A stretch of DNA of 15,502 nucleotides. It comes from JAAYZM01 sp964510785. GTDB taxonomy: Bacteria; Actinomycetota; Actinomycetes; Actinomycetales; Cellulomonadaceae. Below the pieces are notes generated by a model that searched no databases, was not told where the DNA came from, and saw nothing but the letters and a program-made list of their open reading frames with translations. How positions within the stretch are numbered: the first letter of the stretch is position 1; every line of letters starts with the position of its first letter. The stretch is from the NCBI GenBank assembly GCA_964510785.1, contig CAZECM010000071.1, forward strand, positions 1 to 15,502, in the 5' to 3' direction. Positions 1-6,863 of the stretch are shown here, one piece after another. The translations under genes were made by a program, and so were the position numbers.

Positions 1-1
1 C

Positions 2-691
2 CAGGCCAAGAAGCTCGCCAAGCAGCTCACGGCCGCGGGCATCCCGAGCGTCGACCTGCACGGGAACCTGTCCCAGCCGGCGCGCGACCGCAACCTCAAG
101 GCGTTCTCGGACGGCACGGCGCGGGTTCTTGTCGCGACCGACGTCGCCGCGCGCGGTGTGCACGTCGACGGCATCGAGCTCGTCGTCCACGTCGACCCGC
201 CCGCCGAGCACAAGGCGTACCTGCACCGCAGCGGTCGCACGGCGCGCGCGGGCAGCGAGGGTGACGTCGTCACCGTCATGCTCCCCGAGCAGCGCCGCGA
301 CACCCGCGACCTGCTGCGCAAGGCAGCGATCGCGGTGCAGCCGCGCCCCGTCACGGCCGACTCGGCCGAGGTCACCGCGCTCGTCGGCGAGGTCGCGGCC
401 TACGTCAAGCCTGTCGCGCCCGCACCTCAGCAGCAGCAGCGTCGCCAGGGCGGCGGTCAAGGTGGCGGCTCGGGTCGCGGCCGTGGCCGTGGTGGCAAGG
501 CACGCGGCGACGCGACCCGCACCGAGGGCGCCACGAGCGGTCGCTCGGGCGGCGCCCGCAGCGGAGGCCAGCGAACCCGCTCGAACGGCTCTGCCGCTGT
601 GTACTCGACGTCGACCGGCGGTGCCTCGAGCGGCTCGGCCGCCCGGTTCTCCGAGCGCAGCTCCGCTCGCCGTCCGGCTCGAGCGCGCTGA
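2..691 (+). CDS. DEAD-box ATP-dependent RNA helicase, C-terminal part (5' end outside window)
   Basis: This is the last 229 residues of an RNA helicase that uses ATP to unwind or remodel short RNA duplexes; the start and the Walker A/DEAD motifs lie before the window. The visible part is the second RecA-like domain. It contains the VDLHGNLSQ segment (motif IV region), ARVLVATDVAARG (motif V, about residues 40-52 of the fragment) and YLHRSGRTARAG (motif VI, with the arginine finger). After roughly residue 140 the protein becomes a low-complexity tail rich in Gln, Gly, Arg and Ser, including GRGRGRGG, typical of the RNA-binding tails of RhlE/DeaD-type helicases. The motif identity is clear, but the subfamily cannot be decided without the N-terminal domain. 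The stop is followed after 37 bp by the SufE-family gene, with a GC-rich hairpin in between. Confidence 0.93.
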   Translation, partial: QAKKLAKQLTAAGIPSVDLHGNLSQPARDRNLKAFSDGTARVLVATDVAARGVHVDGIELVVHVDPPAEHKAYLHRSGRTARAGSEGDVVTVMLPEQRRDTRDLLRKAAIAVQPRPVTADSAEVTALVGEVAAYVKPVAPAPQQQQRRQGGGQGGGSGRGRGRGGKARGDATRTEGATSGRSGGARSGGQRTRSNGSAAVYSTSTGGASSGSAARFSERSSARRPARAR

Positions 692-706
692 GTCCTGGGG
701 TGAGCC

Positions 707-721
707 CCGGCCGAGGGCCGG
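707..721 (+). terminator. GC-rich hairpin between helicase and sufE-like gene
   Basis: A perfect 6-bp stem, CCGGCC / GGCCGG, closes a GAG triloop 15 nt after the helicase stop codon. No T-run follows, so it would be a U-poor actinobacterial terminator at best. It overlaps the G-rich sequence just before the SufE start and could instead affect access to that ribosome binding site. An overlapping alternative hairpin, GGGG-tgag-CCCC, is also possible. Confidence 0.3.
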
Positions 722-728
722 TGGGAAG

Positions 729-1190
729 ATGGGTGTCGTGACCACGACGACGCCGAACCTCCCGCCGGTCCTCGCCCAGCTCCGCGAGGACTTCCTCGAG
801 CTCGCCGAGCAGGACCGCCTGCAGCTCCTGCTCGAGCTCTCCTACGAGCTGCCCCCGCTGCCGGAGAAGTACGCCGAGCACCTCGAGCTGCTCGAGCGCG
901 TCGAGGAGTGCCAGTCGCCGGTGCTCGCGTTCGCGGAGCTCGACGCCGACGGCCGCGTGCACTACGTCGCGCACGCCCCCGCAGAGTCGCCGACGACGCG
1001 CGGGTTCGCCTCGATCCTCACGCAGGGCATCGACGGGCTCACCGCCCAGGAGGTCCTCGACATCCCCGAAGACTTCCCGACGTCCCTCGGGCTGTCCGGT
1101 GTCGTCAGCCTGCTCCGCCTGCGCGGCATGTCGGGCATGCTCACCCGCGCCAAGCGCCAGGTCCGCGAACAGCTCGCCCGCGCTCGCTGA
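729..1190 (+). CDS. SufE-family Fe-S/cysteine desulfuration protein
   Basis: This 153-residue protein belongs to the SufE family, which accepts persulfide sulfur from a cysteine desulfurase (SufS-type) and passes it to Fe-S cluster assembly in the cytoplasm. Seen directly: an N-terminal helical region with LPEKYAEHL, then VEECQSPV with Cys61 at the place of the family's sulfur-accepting cysteine. These are followed by the RVHYVAHAPAESP strand region, TRGFASIL, and a C-terminal GLSGVVSLLRLRGMSGM segment, all characteristic. The length fits the family (about 140-150). Two starts are possible: ATG at 729, four bases after a GGTGGGA sequence, or GTG at 738, which would give VTTTTPNLPP. The choice changes only three residues. 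The helicase neighbour does not suggest a shared pathway. No SufS or sulfurtransferase gene is in the window, so its partner is unknown. Confidence 0.9.
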   Translation: MGVVTTTTPNLPPVLAQLREDFLELAEQDRLQLLLELSYELPPLPEKYAEHLELLERVEECQSPVLAFAELDADGRVHYVAHAPAESPTTRGFASILTQGIDGLTAQEVLDIPEDFPTSLGLSGVVSLLRLRGMSGMLTRAKRQVREQLARAR

Positions 1191-1250
1191 CTCTCTCGCC
1201 GACCCGTCGCCGGGCCCGCCACCTTCGCCCCGGCGCGCCGCCCGCCCTCC

Positions 1251-1340
1251 GCGGGACACCACGACTAGACGCCGTGCCTTGCGGGACACCAAGCGCAGAA
1301 ACGACGCCTTGCGGGACGCTGTGCACACGTAGCGTCCCGC
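1251..1340 (+). repeat. Three tandem units of 30 bp sharing the core GCGGGAC
   Basis: GCGGGACACC begins at 1251 and again at 1281, and GCGGGACGCT begins at 1311, so the spacing is exactly 30 bp twice. The two inter-core segments differ, except that both end in GCCTT or GCCTT-like sequence just before the next core. The last unit finishes with AGCGTCCCGC, the exact reverse complement of its own core. The region lies between the SufE-like gene and argC and encodes nothing recognisable. Only about ten bases per unit are conserved, so this looks like a phased set of binding sites or a decayed repeat rather than a CRISPR or minisatellite. Confidence 0.7.
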
Positions 1341-1341
1341 A
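1310..1341 (+). terminator. 11-bp perfect stem-loop, possible terminator after the sufE-like gene
   Basis: TGCGGGACGCT pairs perfectly with AGCGTCCCGCA across a 10-nt loop (GTGCACACGT). It is the strongest hairpin in the gap between the SufE-like gene and argC, and sits 119 bp after the SufE stop. There is no T-run on either strand, so it may end transcription in the U-independent way common in actinobacteria, or act as a DNA palindrome bound by a protein dimer. The hairpin itself is certain; its role is inference. Confidence 0.45.
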
Positions 1342-1418
1342 GAAGTGGGGTGGCTGGGTTGGTGAGGGCGAGAGCTGGGGCGTGGGTGGGAGCCGGAAGC
1401 GGGGGCGGAGGGGGTGAG
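1342..1418 (+). other. Strongly G-skewed purine-rich tract upstream of argC
   Basis: In this stretch the plus strand is mostly G with very few C, in contrast to the even G/C balance elsewhere. It carries closely spaced runs of G: GGGG at 1347, GGG at 1356, GGG at 1366, GGGG at 1377, GGG at 1384, GGG at 1388, and two GGGGG runs at 1401 and 1410. Four of these (1366-1390) are separated by 8, 3 and 1 nt, close to the usual G-quadruplex rule of loops up to 7. No coding signal was recognised. Confidence 0.5.
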
Positions 1419-1428
1419 CTCGCCCGGG

Positions 1429-1453
1429 TGAATGAACTTGCATGAGACTGTAT
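1429..1453 (+). promoter_or_regulatory. Candidate ArgR operator (ARG-box-like) at argC
   Basis: Three TGNAT words, TGAAT (1429), TGCAT (1439) and TGTAT (1449), follow one another at exactly 10 bp, one helical turn. TGAAT is the half-site of the classical ARG box (TGAAT-N4-ATTCA), and TGAAT-GAAC-TTGCA at 1429-1442 is an imperfect full box. The cluster overlaps the presumed -35 of argC, the position expected for repression. An argR gene lies in the same operon. The site is inferred from pattern and context, not from an exact consensus match. Confidence 0.55.
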
Positions 1454-1466
1454 AGATCCGTAGTAT
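1438..1466 (+). promoter_or_regulatory. argC promoter predicting a leaderless transcript
   Basis: TTGCAT (1438-1443) and TAGTAT (1461-1466) are separated by 17 bp. TAGTAT fits the actinobacterial -10 pattern TANNNT and ends 7 nt before the argC ATG, which would place the transcription start at or next to the A of the start codon. There is no Shine-Dalgarno sequence before argC (the seven bases are CGCAGCC), which agrees with a leaderless mRNA. The -35 match is weak (3 of 6). Confidence 0.6.
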
Positions 1467-1473
1467 CGCAGCC

Positions 1474-2529
1474 ATGTCATTCACCGTCGCCGTCGCCGGC
1501 GCGAGCGGGTACGCCGGTGGCGAGGTGCTCCGGCTCGTCGCCCAGCACCCCGAGCTGACCCTCGGCGCACTCACAGCGCACTCGTCCGCCGGCCAGTCCA
1601 TCGGCCAGGTGCACCCGCACCTCGTCTCGATCGCGAGCCGCGTCCTCGAGCCCACCACGGTGCAGCACCTCGAGGGGCACGACGTCGTCGTCCTCGCCCT
1701 GCCGCACGGCGCCTCGGGCGAGATCGCCGCCCAGCTCGGCCCCGACACCCTCGTCGTCGACCTCGGCGCTGATCACCGCCTCACGGACGGCGCGGCGTGG
1801 GAGCAGTTCTACGGCTCGGCGCACGCCGGGACGTGGCCCTACGGCATGCCCGAGCTGCTGCACGCGGGGGAGCGGAGGGCCGCCGCCCAGCGCACCGCAC
1901 TCACCGGCACCAAGCGCATCGCCGTGCCCGGTTGCAACGTCACGGCCGTCACGCTCGCCGTCCAGCCCGGCATCGCGGGGGGTGTGGTCGAGCCTGGCGA
2001 CATCGTCGCGAACCTCGCCGTGGGTTACTCCGGCGCGGGCAAGGCTCTCAAGGCGCACCTGCTCGCGAGCGAGGCCCTCGGGGCGGCCCAGCCCTACGCG
2101 GTGGGCGGCACGCACCGGCACGTCCCCGAGATCGAGCAGAACCTCACGGTCGCCGGCGCGGGCCAGGTGAGACTCTCCTTCACCCCTGTCCTCGTGCCGA
2201 TGTCGCGCGGCATCCTCGCGACGGTCACGGCCCCGCTCGTCGCTGGCGCGACTCCGGCGAGCGTGCGCGAGGCATGGGCTACCGCGTACGACGGCGAACA
2301 CTTCGTGCAGCTCCTTCCCGAGGGGCAGTGGCCGACGACGGCTTCGACGGTCGGTGCGAACATCGCGCTGGTCCAGGTCGCCGTCGACGAGCGGGCCGGA
2401 CGCGTCGTAGCGATCTGCGCCATCGACAACCTCGTCAAGGGCACCGCGGGCGCGGCACTCCAGTCCCTCAACCTCGCGCTCGGCCTGCCCGAGGCGCTCG
2501 GCCTGCCCACCGAAGGAGTCGCACCGTGA
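1474..2529 (+). CDS. argC: N-acetyl-gamma-glutamyl-phosphate reductase
   Basis: ArgC reduces N-acetylglutamyl phosphate to N-acetylglutamate semialdehyde with NADPH, the third step from glutamate to ornithine. The 351-residue product starts with the nucleotide-binding loop VAVAGASGYAGGE (about residues 5-17). The active-site cysteine is Cys154 in PGCNVTA, where most family members have PGCYPT. The substrate-side histidines are in GGTHRHVPEIEQ (residues 211-222), and the family's C-terminal VKGTAGAALQ is present. The length matches the bacterial short form. This is the first gene of the arginine operon. It has no ribosome binding site and its ATG lies 7 nt behind a -10-like TAGTAT, so a leaderless start is likely. 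Its stop overlaps the argJ start by four bases (GTGA). Confidence 0.97.
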   Translation: MSFTVAVAGASGYAGGEVLRLVAQHPELTLGALTAHSSAGQSIGQVHPHLVSIASRVLEPTTVQHLEGHDVVVLALPHGASGEIAAQLGPDTLVVDLGADHRLTDGAAWEQFYGSAHAGTWPYGMPELLHAGERRAAAQRTALTGTKRIAVPGCNVTAVTLAVQPGIAGGVVEPGDIVANLAVGYSGAGKALKAHLLASEALGAAQPYAVGGTHRHVPEIEQNLTVAGAGQVRLSFTPVLVPMSRGILATVTAPLVAGATPASVREAWATAYDGEHFVQLLPEGQWPTTASTVGANIALVQVAVDERAGRVVAICAIDNLVKGTAGAALQSLNLALGLPEALGLPTEGVAP

Positions 2530-3722
2530 CCGCCGCACCACCGTCCCCGGGCGTCACCGCGCCCGCCGGCTTCCGGGCGAGCGGCGTCACGGCGGGACTC
2601 AAGGCTTCCGGGAAGCCCGACCTCGCGCTCGTCGTCAACGACGGTCCGCTCCGGGTCGGCGCCGCCGTCTTCACCTTGAACCGCGTGGTCGGGGCGCCGG
2701 TCGTCTGGTCCCGCCAGGTCGTCACGGACGGCGTCGTGAGCGCCGTCGTCCTCAACTCCGGCGGGGCGAACGTCGCCACCGGACCCGAGGGGTTCCAGGA
2801 CTCCCACGAGACCGCCGAGCGCGTCGCGGCCGGGCTCGGGATCTCGTCGGGGGACGTCGTCGTGTGCTCTACGGGCCTCATCGGGGTGCGGCTCGCGAGC
2901 GAGAAGCTCTTCGCGGGCATCGGCCCCGCGCTCGAGGCACTCTCCGCCGACGGCGGTCCCGCGGCCGCCGAGGCCATCATGACGACCGACTCGGTGCCCA
3001 AGACGACGCACGTCACGGTGCAGGGCGGGTCCGGCACCTGGACCCTCGGGGGCATGGCGAAGGGCGCAGGGATGCTCGCACCCGCGCTCGCCACGATGCT
3101 TGTCGTCCTCACCACGGACGCCGCCGTCGACGCCGTCCAGGCCGACGCCGCGCTGCGCGCCGCGACGCGCGCCACGTTCGACCGCATCGACTCCGACGGC
3201 GCGATGTCGACCTCCGACACCGTGACGTTGCTGGCCTCGGGCGCGAGCGGCATCACGCCCGACCCCGACGAGTTCGCCGCGGCGGTGCACGAGGTGTGCG
3301 CGAGCCTCGCGCGTCAGCTCGTCGCGGACGCGGAGGGCGCGAGCCACGACATCGCCGTGCGCGTGGTCGGTGCGAGCAGCGAGGACGCCGCCGTCGCCGT
3401 CGCGCGTGCCGTGACGCGCTCGAACCTCGTCAAGGCCGCGTTCTTCGGCAACGACCCCAACTGGGGTCGGATCATCGCCCAGGTCGGCACCGTCCCCGAG
3501 TGCGTCGCCCCGTTCGACGCGACCAACATCGACGTGGCGATCAACGGCGTCCAGGTGTGCCGAGCGAGCGGGCTCGGCGAGGACCCGGGCCTCCTCGACC
3601 TCGCGGCCGCCCGGGAGGTGCACGTCGAGATCGACCTGCACGCGGGCGATGCCGAGGCCACCGTCTGGACCAACGACCTCACGCACGGCTACGTCCACGA
3701 GAACAGCGCGTACTCCACATGA
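2526..3722 (+). CDS. argJ: Glutamate N-acetyltransferase / amino-acid N-acetyltransferase (ArgJ)
   Basis: ArgJ moves the acetyl group from N-acetylornithine back to glutamate, closing the acetyl cycle; bifunctional members can also use acetyl-CoA. The 398-residue precursor cleaves itself before a threonine. Here the cleavage segment is KGAGMLAPALATML, with Thr190 as the expected nucleophile and N-terminus of the beta chain (cut after Ala189). VPKTTHVTV precedes it. The later RSNLVKAAFFGNDPNWGR and the C-terminal ending HGYVHENSAYST are hallmarks of the family. The GTG start is supported by GAAGGAG seven bases upstream and by overlap with the argC stop. The last two bases of the final coding unit overlap the argB ATG. 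No separate argA is present in the window, so whether this ArgJ is bifunctional cannot be told from here. Confidence 0.97.
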   Translation: MTAAPPSPGVTAPAGFRASGVTAGLKASGKPDLALVVNDGPLRVGAAVFTLNRVVGAPVVWSRQVVTDGVVSAVVLNSGGANVATGPEGFQDSHETAERVAAGLGISSGDVVVCSTGLIGVRLASEKLFAGIGPALEALSADGGPAAAEAIMTTDSVPKTTHVTVQGGSGTWTLGGMAKGAGMLAPALATMLVVLTTDAAVDAVQADAALRAATRATFDRIDSDGAMSTSDTVTLLASGASGITPDPDEFAAAVHEVCASLARQLVADAEGASHDIAVRVVGASSEDAAVAVARAVTRSNLVKAAFFGNDPNWGRIIAQVGTVPECVAPFDATNIDVAINGVQVCRASGLGEDPGLLDLAAAREVHVEIDLHAGDAEATVWTNDLTHGYVHENSAYST

Positions 3723-4684
3723 GCGATCCGATCACGTACACGACCCCGACGCCCGTCGTCTCGAGCGGGCTCACCCACGAGCTGACGCCGCAGGACAAGG
3801 CGAGCGTCCTCATCGAGGCGCTGCCGTGGCTCAAGCGTTTCCGTGGCGCGCTGTTCGTCGTCAAGTACGGCGGCAACGCCATGGTCGACGAGTCGCTCAA
3901 GCGTGCGTTCGCCGAGGACATGGTGCTGCTGCGCCAGGTCGGTCTCCGGCCTGTGGTCGTGCACGGCGGCGGTCCGCAGATCACGCAGATGCTCGGCAAG
4001 CTCGGTATCGAGAGCGAGTTCCGTGGCGGTTTTCGCGTCACGACGCCCGAGGCGATGGACGTCGTCCGCATGGTGCTCACGGGCAAGGTCTCGCGTGAGC
4101 TCGTGGGCCTGCTCAACGAGCACGGGCCGCTCGCCGTCGGCATGTCGGGGGAGGACGGCGGCCTCCTGCAGGCCGAGCTGCGCCGCCCGCTCGTCGACGG
4201 CGTGCACACCGACATCGGCCTCGTGGGGGACGTCGTCGCCGTCGACCCCACGGCCGTCCAGGACCTGCTGGACGCCGGCCGCATCCCCGTCGTCTCGACC
4301 GTCGCCCCGGACATCGCCGACCCGACTCGCGTCCTCAACGTCAACGCGGACTCCGCCGCGGCGGCGCTCGCCGTCGCGCTCGGGGCGAAGAAGCTCATCG
4401 TGCTCACGGACGTCGAGGGCCTCTACACGCGCTGGCCCGAGCGTGACTCGCTCGTGCGCCAGATCCGGCTCTCCGCGCTCGCCGAGCTGTTGCCGAGCCT
4501 CGAGTCGGGGATGGTCCCCAAGATGGAGGCGTGCCTGCGGGCCGTCGCGGGCGGTGTGTCCCAGGCGCACGTCGTCGACGGGCGCGTCGCACACTCCGTC
4601 CTCATGGAGGTCTTCACGGCCAAGGGCATCGGCACGATGGTCCTGCCCGACGACGCCGCGCTCCACCCGGGGGAGTCCGCATGA
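3719..4684 (+). CDS. argB: Acetylglutamate kinase
   Basis: ArgB phosphorylates N-acetylglutamate with ATP, the usual flux-controlling step of the pathway. The 321-residue protein belongs to the amino-acid kinase fold. Seen: VVKYGGNAM (residues 47-55, phosphate-binding glycines and Lys49), VHGGGPQI (81-88), the ribbon RVLNVNADSAA, the LIVLTDVEGLY strand-loop and SGMVPKMEA with its conserved lysine. About 25 residues before the catalytic core (LTPQDKASVLIEALPWLKRF) resemble the N-terminal helix that arginine-inhibited hexameric kinases use for feedback control. Arginine inhibition is therefore likely, but this is inference. The ATG overlaps the argJ stop (ATGA). No clear Shine-Dalgarno sequence is visible, so translation probably depends on coupling to argJ. 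Confidence 0.97.
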   Translation: MSDPITYTTPTPVVSSGLTHELTPQDKASVLIEALPWLKRFRGALFVVKYGGNAMVDESLKRAFAEDMVLLRQVGLRPVVVHGGGPQITQMLGKLGIESEFRGGFRVTTPEAMDVVRMVLTGKVSRELVGLLNEHGPLAVGMSGEDGGLLQAELRRPLVDGVHTDIGLVGDVVAVDPTAVQDLLDAGRIPVVSTVAPDIADPTRVLNVNADSAAAALAVALGAKKLIVLTDVEGLYTRWPERDSLVRQIRLSALAELLPSLESGMVPKMEACLRAVAGGVSQAHVVDGRVAHSVLMEVFTAKGIGTMVLPDDAALHPGESA

Positions 4685-5934
4685 GCGAGCCCCTGCCCTG
4701 GGTGCCGACGGGCGCGAACGGTAGCGAGATCACCACCGATCGATGGCGCGAGCGCTACTCCCGCGCGATCGCTGACACGTTCGGCCCGCCGCAGCGCATC
4801 CTCGTGCGCGGCGAGGGCGTCTACGTGTGGGACGCCGACGGCAAGCGCTACCTCGACCTGCTCGCCGGGATCGCGGTCAACGTGCTGGGCCACGCCCACC
4901 CCACGCTGACCTCGATGATCTCCGCGCAGCTGGGCACGCTCGGCCACGTGTCGAACTTCTTCGGCACCCCGCAGCAGATCGGGCTCGCCGAGGCGCTCCT
5001 CGATGCGACCAGGGCGCCCGGGGGCTCGAAGGTCTTCTTCACCAACTCGGGTACGGAGGCCAACGAGGCCGCGTTCAAGCTCGCCCGCCTGCACGGTGGC
5101 CGTGCGCGCCCGCGCGTCCTTGCGCTCGAGGGCGCGTTCCACGGCCGTTCCATGGGTGCCCTCGCGCTCACGCACAAGGCCGCCTACCGCGAACCGTTCG
5201 AGCCGTTGCCCGGGGGCGTGGAGTTCTTGCCGTTCGGGGACACCGCGGCGCTCGAGGCCGCGTTCGCCGACGGCGGGGAGCGGGTGGCCGCGCTCTTCGT
5301 GGAACCCGTCCAGGGCGAGGCCGGGGTCCGCCCGCTGCCCCCGGGCTACTTCGCCCGCGCCCGCGAGCTCACGTCCGCCCACGGTGCGCTGCTCGTCGCG
5401 GACGAGGTGCAGTCCGGGATGGGCCGCACGGGGGAGTGGCTCGCGGTGCACCACGAGCACATCGGCGGGGGCGCGATGCCCGACGTCGTGACGCTCGCCA
5501 AGGGCCTCGGCGGGGGCTTCCCGATCGGGGCGATGCTCGCGCTCGGCCCCGCGGGCGACATCTTCGGGCGTGGCCAGCACGGCTCGACCTTCGGCGGCAA
5601 CCCCGTCGCCGCGATGGCGGCGCTCACGACGATGGGCGTCATCGAGCGCGATGGTCTCCTCGCACACGTGCGTGCGCTGGGTGCCCGGCTGAGCGCGGAT
5701 CTCGCGGCGAGCGACAACCCGCTCGTCGCGGGCGCGCGCGGCGAGGGACTGCTCGTCGCCGTCGAGCTCACGGCCGACGTCGCGCCCGCCGTCCAGGCCG
5801 CCGTGCTCGACGCCGGCTTCATCGTCAACGCCGTGGCGCCGAACGCGCTGCGCCTCGCCCCGCCCCTCATCCTCACCGCCGAGCAGGCGAAGAGCTTCGT
5901 CGACTTCCTCGCGACCGTGGAGGTCCCGTCATGA
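4681..5934 (+). CDS. argD: Acetylornithine aminotransferase
   Basis: ArgD transfers the amino group of glutamate to N-acetylglutamate semialdehyde, giving N-acetylornithine. The protein has 417 residues and is a class III PLP aminotransferase. Seen: NSGTEANEAAFKLAR (phosphate-cup region), EGAFHGRSMGAL, FVEPVQGEAG, VADEVQSGMGRTG with the aspartate that contacts the pyridine ring of PLP, and Lys274 in TLAKGLGGGFPIGA as the Schiff-base lysine. HGSTFGGNP follows. Some family members also serve as succinyldiaminopimelate aminotransferase in lysine synthesis; that cannot be judged here. The ATG overlaps the argB stop and is preceded by GGGGGAG at a six-base distance. Confidence 0.97.
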   Translation: MSEPLPWVPTGANGSEITTDRWRERYSRAIADTFGPPQRILVRGEGVYVWDADGKRYLDLLAGIAVNVLGHAHPTLTSMISAQLGTLGHVSNFFGTPQQIGLAEALLDATRAPGGSKVFFTNSGTEANEAAFKLARLHGGRARPRVLALEGAFHGRSMGALALTHKAAYREPFEPLPGGVEFLPFGDTAALEAAFADGGERVAALFVEPVQGEAGVRPLPPGYFARARELTSAHGALLVADEVQSGMGRTGEWLAVHHEHIGGGAMPDVVTLAKGLGGGFPIGAMLALGPAGDIFGRGQHGSTFGGNPVAAMAALTTMGVIERDGLLAHVRALGARLSADLAASDNPLVAGARGEGLLVAVELTADVAPAVQAAVLDAGFIVNAVAPNALRLAPPLILTAEQAKSFVDFLATVEVPS

Positions 5935-6863
5935 CGCGTCACTTCTTGCGCGACGACGACCTCACGCCCGCCGAGCAGCGCGAGGTGCTCGACCTTGCGA
6001 TCGCCCTCAAGGCGGACCGGTTCGCCGCGCGGCCGCTCGCCGGTCCCCGCGCCGTCGCCGTGCTCTTCGACAAGCCGACGCTGCGCACGCAGCTCTCCTT
6101 CACGGTCGGGATCGCCGAGCTCGGCGGGCACCCCGTCCTCGTCGACGGGCGCCTCGCCCAGATCGGCGAGCGAGAGACGGTCGCGGACACGGCCCAGGTG
6201 CTCGGTCCGCAGGTCGCGGCGATCGTGTGGCGCACGTTCGCCCAGGCCCGGCTCGAGGAGATGGCCGCGCTCGTGCGCGTGCCCGTCGTCAACGCGCTCA
6301 CGGACGACTTCCACCCGTGCCAGATCCTCGCGGACCTGCAGACGGTCGCCGAGAACGTCGGCGGCACGGCCCACCTGCCCGGCACGGTTCTCGCCTACCT
6401 CGGCGACGGCTCCAACAACATGGCCAACTCCTACCTGCTCGGCGGGGCCACGGCCGGTCTGCACGTGCGCATCGCCACGCCGGCGCAGCGCCAGCCGCAC
6501 CCCGACGTGCTCGCGCGGGCGCGCGAGATCGCGTCCGCGACGGGTGGCTCCGTGCTCGTGACGGACTCCGTGGCCGAGGCGGTCGCGGGGGCGCGGGTGG
6601 TCGCGACCGACACGTGGGTCTCGATGGGAGACGAGACGAGCCAGGCCGAGGCGGAGGTGCTCTTCGGCCCGTACCAGCTCGACGGCGCGGCGCTCGCGCA
6701 GGCTGCCCCGGACGCCGTCGTCCTGCACTGCTTGCCCGCCTACCGCGGCAAGGAGATCACCGCGGAGGTGCTCGACGGCCCGCAGTCCGTCGTCTTCGAC
6801 GAGGCGGAGAACCGCCTGCACGCGCAGAAGGCCCTGCTGACGTGGCTCCTGGAGCGACCGTGA
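5931..6863 (+). CDS. argF: Ornithine carbamoyltransferase
   Basis: ArgF joins carbamoyl phosphate and ornithine to give citrulline. The protein has 310 residues, a normal catalytic-chain length. Supporting motifs: DFHPCQ (His128-Gln131), the ornithine-binding SMG loop as WVSMGDE (Ser231-Met232-Gly233), VLHCLP (Cys267) and the C-terminal DEAENRLHAQKALLTWLLER, nearly identical in actinobacterial ArgF. The carbamoyl-phosphate motif, normally S-T-R-T-R, reads T-L-R-T-Q here (residues 50-54). The central Arg52 and Thr53 are kept, so activity is likely retained, but the change is notable. The ATG overlaps the argD stop, with GGAGG seven bases upstream. The His-Pro-Cys-Gln and SMG motifs argue for ornithine, not N-acetylornithine, as substrate. 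Confidence 0.95.
   Translation: MTRHFLRDDDLTPAEQREVLDLAIALKADRFAARPLAGPRAVAVLFDKPTLRTQLSFTVGIAELGGHPVLVDGRLAQIGERETVADTAQVLGPQVAAIVWRTFAQARLEEMAALVRVPVVNALTDDFHPCQILADLQTVAENVGGTAHLPGTVLAYLGDGSNNMANSYLLGGATAGLHVRIATPAQRQPHPDVLARAREIASATGGSVLVTDSVAEAVAGARVVATDTWVSMGDETSQAEAEVLFGPYQLDGAALAQAAPDAVVLHCLPAYRGKEITAEVLDGPQSVVFDEAENRLHAQKALLTWLLERP

Noticed and set aside
129..728. Upstream in-frame extension of the SufE-like gene
   Set aside because: This part overlaps the helicase in another frame and is Ser/Arg/Ala repeat-like; homology starts at 729 or 738.
1251..1340. CRISPR array
   Set aside because: Only about ten bases per unit are conserved, spacers and repeats are not separable, and no cas gene is near.
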